Of a stretch of 64,000 nucleotides of DNA, positions 62,228 to 64,000 are shown piece after piece; position 1 is the stretch's first letter, and each line of letters begins with the position of its first letter. The notes beneath the pieces are model-generated. The model worked only from the letters and a program-made list of their open reading frames with translations. It was not told the origin of the DNA and did not search any database. Source of the stretch: Jiangella endophytica (GTDB lineage Bacteria; Actinomycetota; Actinomycetes; Jiangellales; Jiangellaceae); the NCBI RefSeq assembly GCF_003427025.1, contig NZ_QVAI01000004.1, forward strand, positions 124,001-188,000, in the 5' to 3' direction. Both the position numbers and the translations under genes were made by a program.

Positions 62228-62681
62228 CCGTTACCGTCAGCACCTCTCCAGGCGGCTCGCCGGTCGTTCGCTCGGCGTCCAGCGCATCTTGCAGGATCAC
62301 CATCGCCGCGGCCTGGTCGATCGCCGGACGTCCCGCGCGCGACGAGACACCGCTGGCTCGCATGCCGCGCGCGGCGACGGTCGTGCTCAGTCGTTCGTCG
62401 ACCAGACGCACCGGGCATGGTGCCACATATCGGGCTAAATCCGCACCAAAGGCCCGGGCGTGCGCGGCCGCCGCGTGCTCCTTCCCATCGAGACTACGCG
62501 GTAATCCGAGCACGACCTCGATCGCGTCGTACTCAAGTGCCAGGTCACGGATCCGCCGCAGGTCACCCTTCCCGCGGCGGACCGTCTCGACCGGCGTGGC
62601 GATCAGCCCGTCGCGATCGCACGACGCGACCCCGATCCGGACCGTCCCGACATCGACCCCCAGTCTGACGCCGCGCCGCAC
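62220..62681 (-). CDS. ruvX: RuvX/YqgF Holliday junction resolvase-like protein
   Basis: 153 residues from GTG 62681, which shares one base with the alaS stop (TAGTG). RNase H-like fold: RLGVDVGTVRIGVASCD (first catalytic Asp), VVLGLPRSLDGKEHAAAAHARAF, VRLVDERLSTTVA (Glu) and AIDQAAAMVILQDAL (last Asp). In other bacteria it resolves pre-16S rRNA ends or acts on recombination intermediates. Part of the alaS-ruvX-mltG-aroE string. Confidence 0.94.
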   Translation of the reverse strand: MRRGVRLGVDVGTVRIGVASCDRDGLIATPVETVRRGKGDLRRIRDLALEYDAIEVVLGLPRSLDGKEHAAAAHARAFGADLARYVAPCPVRLVDERLSTTVAARGMRASGVSSRAGRPAIDQAAAMVILQDALDAERTTGEPPGEVLTVTDE

Positions 62682-64000
62682 TAGTCCGTCACGGTCTGGC
62701 CGATGGCATGCTCGACCTGCGTCAACGCGTCGCCGATCTTGCTCGCATCGGTGCCGCCGCCCTGTGCGACGTCGTCCTTGCCGCCACCGCCGCCACCGAG
62801 GGTCTGCGCGGCCACCCGGACCAGCGCGCCGGCCTTGACGCCCCACTCGCGCCCCGGCTCGTTGACGGCGACGACGACGCTGGGCCGCCCACTGTCGCCG
62901 GCGCCGGCCACGGCGACCACCGCGGGCCGCTCGGCGCCGAGGCGGCCGCGGACGTCCAGCGCCAGCGAGCGCAGTTCGTCGGCGGCCGTGCCGTCGGGCG
63001 CGGTGTGGGCGACGAACGACACGCCGTACACGTCGCGGGCGGACGCCGCCAGCTCGGCCGCGCGGGCGCCGAGCTGCGACGAGCGGGCCTTCGCCAGCTC
63101 CTTCTCGGCGTCGCGGACCTGCGTGACGAGTCGCTCGACCCGCTCGGGAAGCTGGTCGGGCTGCACCTTGAGGAGGTCGGCCAGCTGGCTGACCAGCGTG
63201 CGCTCCTTCGCCAGGTAGCGGAAGCCCTCGATGCCGACGAACGCCTCGACCCGGCGCGACCCCGCGCCGACGGAGCTCTCGCCCGTCAGCGTGATCAGGC
63301 CGACCTGGGAGGAGTGCTGGACATGCGTGCCGCCGCAGAGCTCGCGCGACCACGCGCCGCCCATCTCGACGACCCGCACCTCTTCGTCGTACGTCTCACC
63401 GAACAGCGCCAGCGCGCCGAGCTCGCGGGCCCGCTCCAGCGGCATGTACCTGGCCGAGACCGAGTGATCGCGGCGGACGGCGAGGTTGGCGACCTCCTCG
63501 ACCTCGCTGCGGGTCTGCGCGCCCAGCGCCTGACCCCAGGCGAAGTCGAGCCTCAGGTAGCCGGGCTTGTTGTACGACCCGCTCTGCAGCGCCTGCGGGC
63601 CGAGCACCTGGCGCAGCGCGGCGTGCACGATGTGCGTGCCGGAGTGCGCCTGGCAGGCGCCGACCCGCCACTGCTGGTCGACCTTGGCGTGGACGTCCTG
63701 GCCGCTGATGACCTCGCCCTTGAGCACCTTCACCCGGTGCACGATGAGGCCCTTGACCGGGCGCTGGACGTCGAGCACCTCCAGCTCGAAGCCGTCGCCG
63801 GTGATGACGCCGGCGTCGCTGTCCTGGCCGCCGGACTCGGCGTAGAACGGGGTCTGCTCGAGCACGACCTCGATCGTCTCGCCCTCGCTCGCGCCCGGCA
63901 CCGCGACGCCGTCGAGGAGCAGGCCGCGGACCTTGCTGTCGGTCTCGAGCTCCTGGTAGCCGGTGAACGGGGTCGGGCCGGCGTCGCGCAACTGGCGGTA
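62681..64000 (-). CDS. alaS: Alanine--tRNA ligase, C-terminal part (5' end cut by window)
   Basis: About 440 residues are present; the N-terminal class II catalytic core lies beyond the right edge. Visible: the editing-domain metal motifs HSGTHIVHAAL (HxxxH) and ELCGGTHV (CxxxH), which deacylate Ser/Gly-tRNA(Ala), then a coiled linker and the C-Ala/DHHA1 domain with SDxRPSVVV-type GDSGRPSVVVAVN and GGGGGGKDDVAQGGG. Charges tRNA(Ala). Opens the right-to-left operon with ruvX, mltG and aroE. Confidence 0.96.
   Translation of the reverse strand, partial: YRQLRDAGPTPFTGYQELETDSKVRGLLLDGVAVPGASEGETIEVVLEQTPFYAESGGQDSDAGVITGDGFELEVLDVQRPVKGLIVHRVKVLKGEVISGQDVHAKVDQQWRVGACQAHSGTHIVHAALRQVLGPQALQSGSYNKPGYLRLDFAWGQALGAQTRSEVEEVANLAVRRDHSVSARYMPLERARELGALALFGETYDEEVRVVEMGGAWSRELCGGTHVQHSSQVGLITLTGESSVGAGSRRVEAFVGIEGFRYLAKERTLVSQLADLLKVQPDQLPERVERLVTQVRDAEKELAKARSSQLGARAAELAASARDVYGVSFVAHTAPDGTAADELRSLALDVRGRLGAERPAVVAVAGAGDSGRPSVVVAVNEPGREWGVKAGALVRVAAQTLGGGGGGKDDVAQGGGTDASKIGDALTQVEHAIGQTVTD

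Overview
The window is about 72% G+C with GTG/ATG starts, frequent 4-nt stop/start overlaps and almost no intergenic A+T. It carries a SigE-family ECF sigma factor, an NgcEFG-like sugar importer without its own ATPase, many HxlR/TetR/GntR/ArsR regulators and a serine/threonine kinase. This is a free-living, high-GC, Actinomycetota (Streptomyces- or Jiangella-like) chromosome; the phylum is firm, the genus is not decidable from the sequence alone. I see no rRNA, tRNA, CRISPR array, transposase, prophage or integrated plasmid, so the window reads as ordinary chromosome plus regulator/exporter islands.

Layout. 0-2.1 kb: a GNAT acetyltransferase, then a ZTP (pfl) riboswitch controlling glyA. 2.1-3.3 kb: a non-coding, repeat-rich island with three tandem arrays and one copy of a dispersed palindromic element. 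3.3-9.4 kb: two regulators (OmpR-type winged helix, TrmB-like) divergent from a 1,486-residue secreted subtilase with kelch and carboxypeptidase-regulatory-like domains. 9.5-15.7 kb: an amino-sugar locus (BadF-type kinase, RpiR regulator, SIS protein, NgcE/F/G-like ABC importer). 15.8-21.3 kb: an HxlR regulator, two MFS exporters and an ABC half-transporter. 21.2-24.2 kb: a membrane-tethered esterase and an ArsR-SRPBCC-SRPBCC operon.

24.5-31.1 kb: a small orphan protein, SigE-type sigma factor with its membrane partner, an MMPL transporter, and a frameshifted PYROXD2-like oxidoreductase followed by a TPR protein and a possible small membrane protein. 31.1-37.7 kb: a methyltransferase-MpaB oxygenase-class IV aminotransferase operon, TetR and GntR regulators and a secreted amidase with a large N-terminal extension. 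37.7-42.8 kb: deoC, then a VOC-UvrA-like-VOC cassette in which both VOC genes share an identical 17-nt box at fixed spacing from TAGCGT, then an orphan glycine-betaine-type binding lipoprotein.

43-50.5 kb: a paralogous pair of small secreted proteins (one frameshifted), HxlR regulator/NAD-dependent dehydrogenase, an XRE-type regulator divergent from a vWA surface protein, a serine/threonine kinase, and 6-phosphogluconate dehydrogenase. 50.5-56.1 kb: arginine deiminase plus antiporter, and a TetR/DrrAB-type drug exporter. 56.3-59.4 kb: a solute-binding/vWA fusion, polysaccharide deacetylase and HAD phosphatase. 59.5-64 kb: a tightly overlapping housekeeping operon read right to left: alaS (cut by the window edge), ruvX, mltG, aroE, prepilin peptidase.

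The most unusual signals are the shared VOC/UvrA promoter-like box, the 77-bp dispersed palindromic element, the repeat island next to glyA, GATC-ended intergenic hairpins, and two single-base frameshifts that both look like loss of one G from a G-run.
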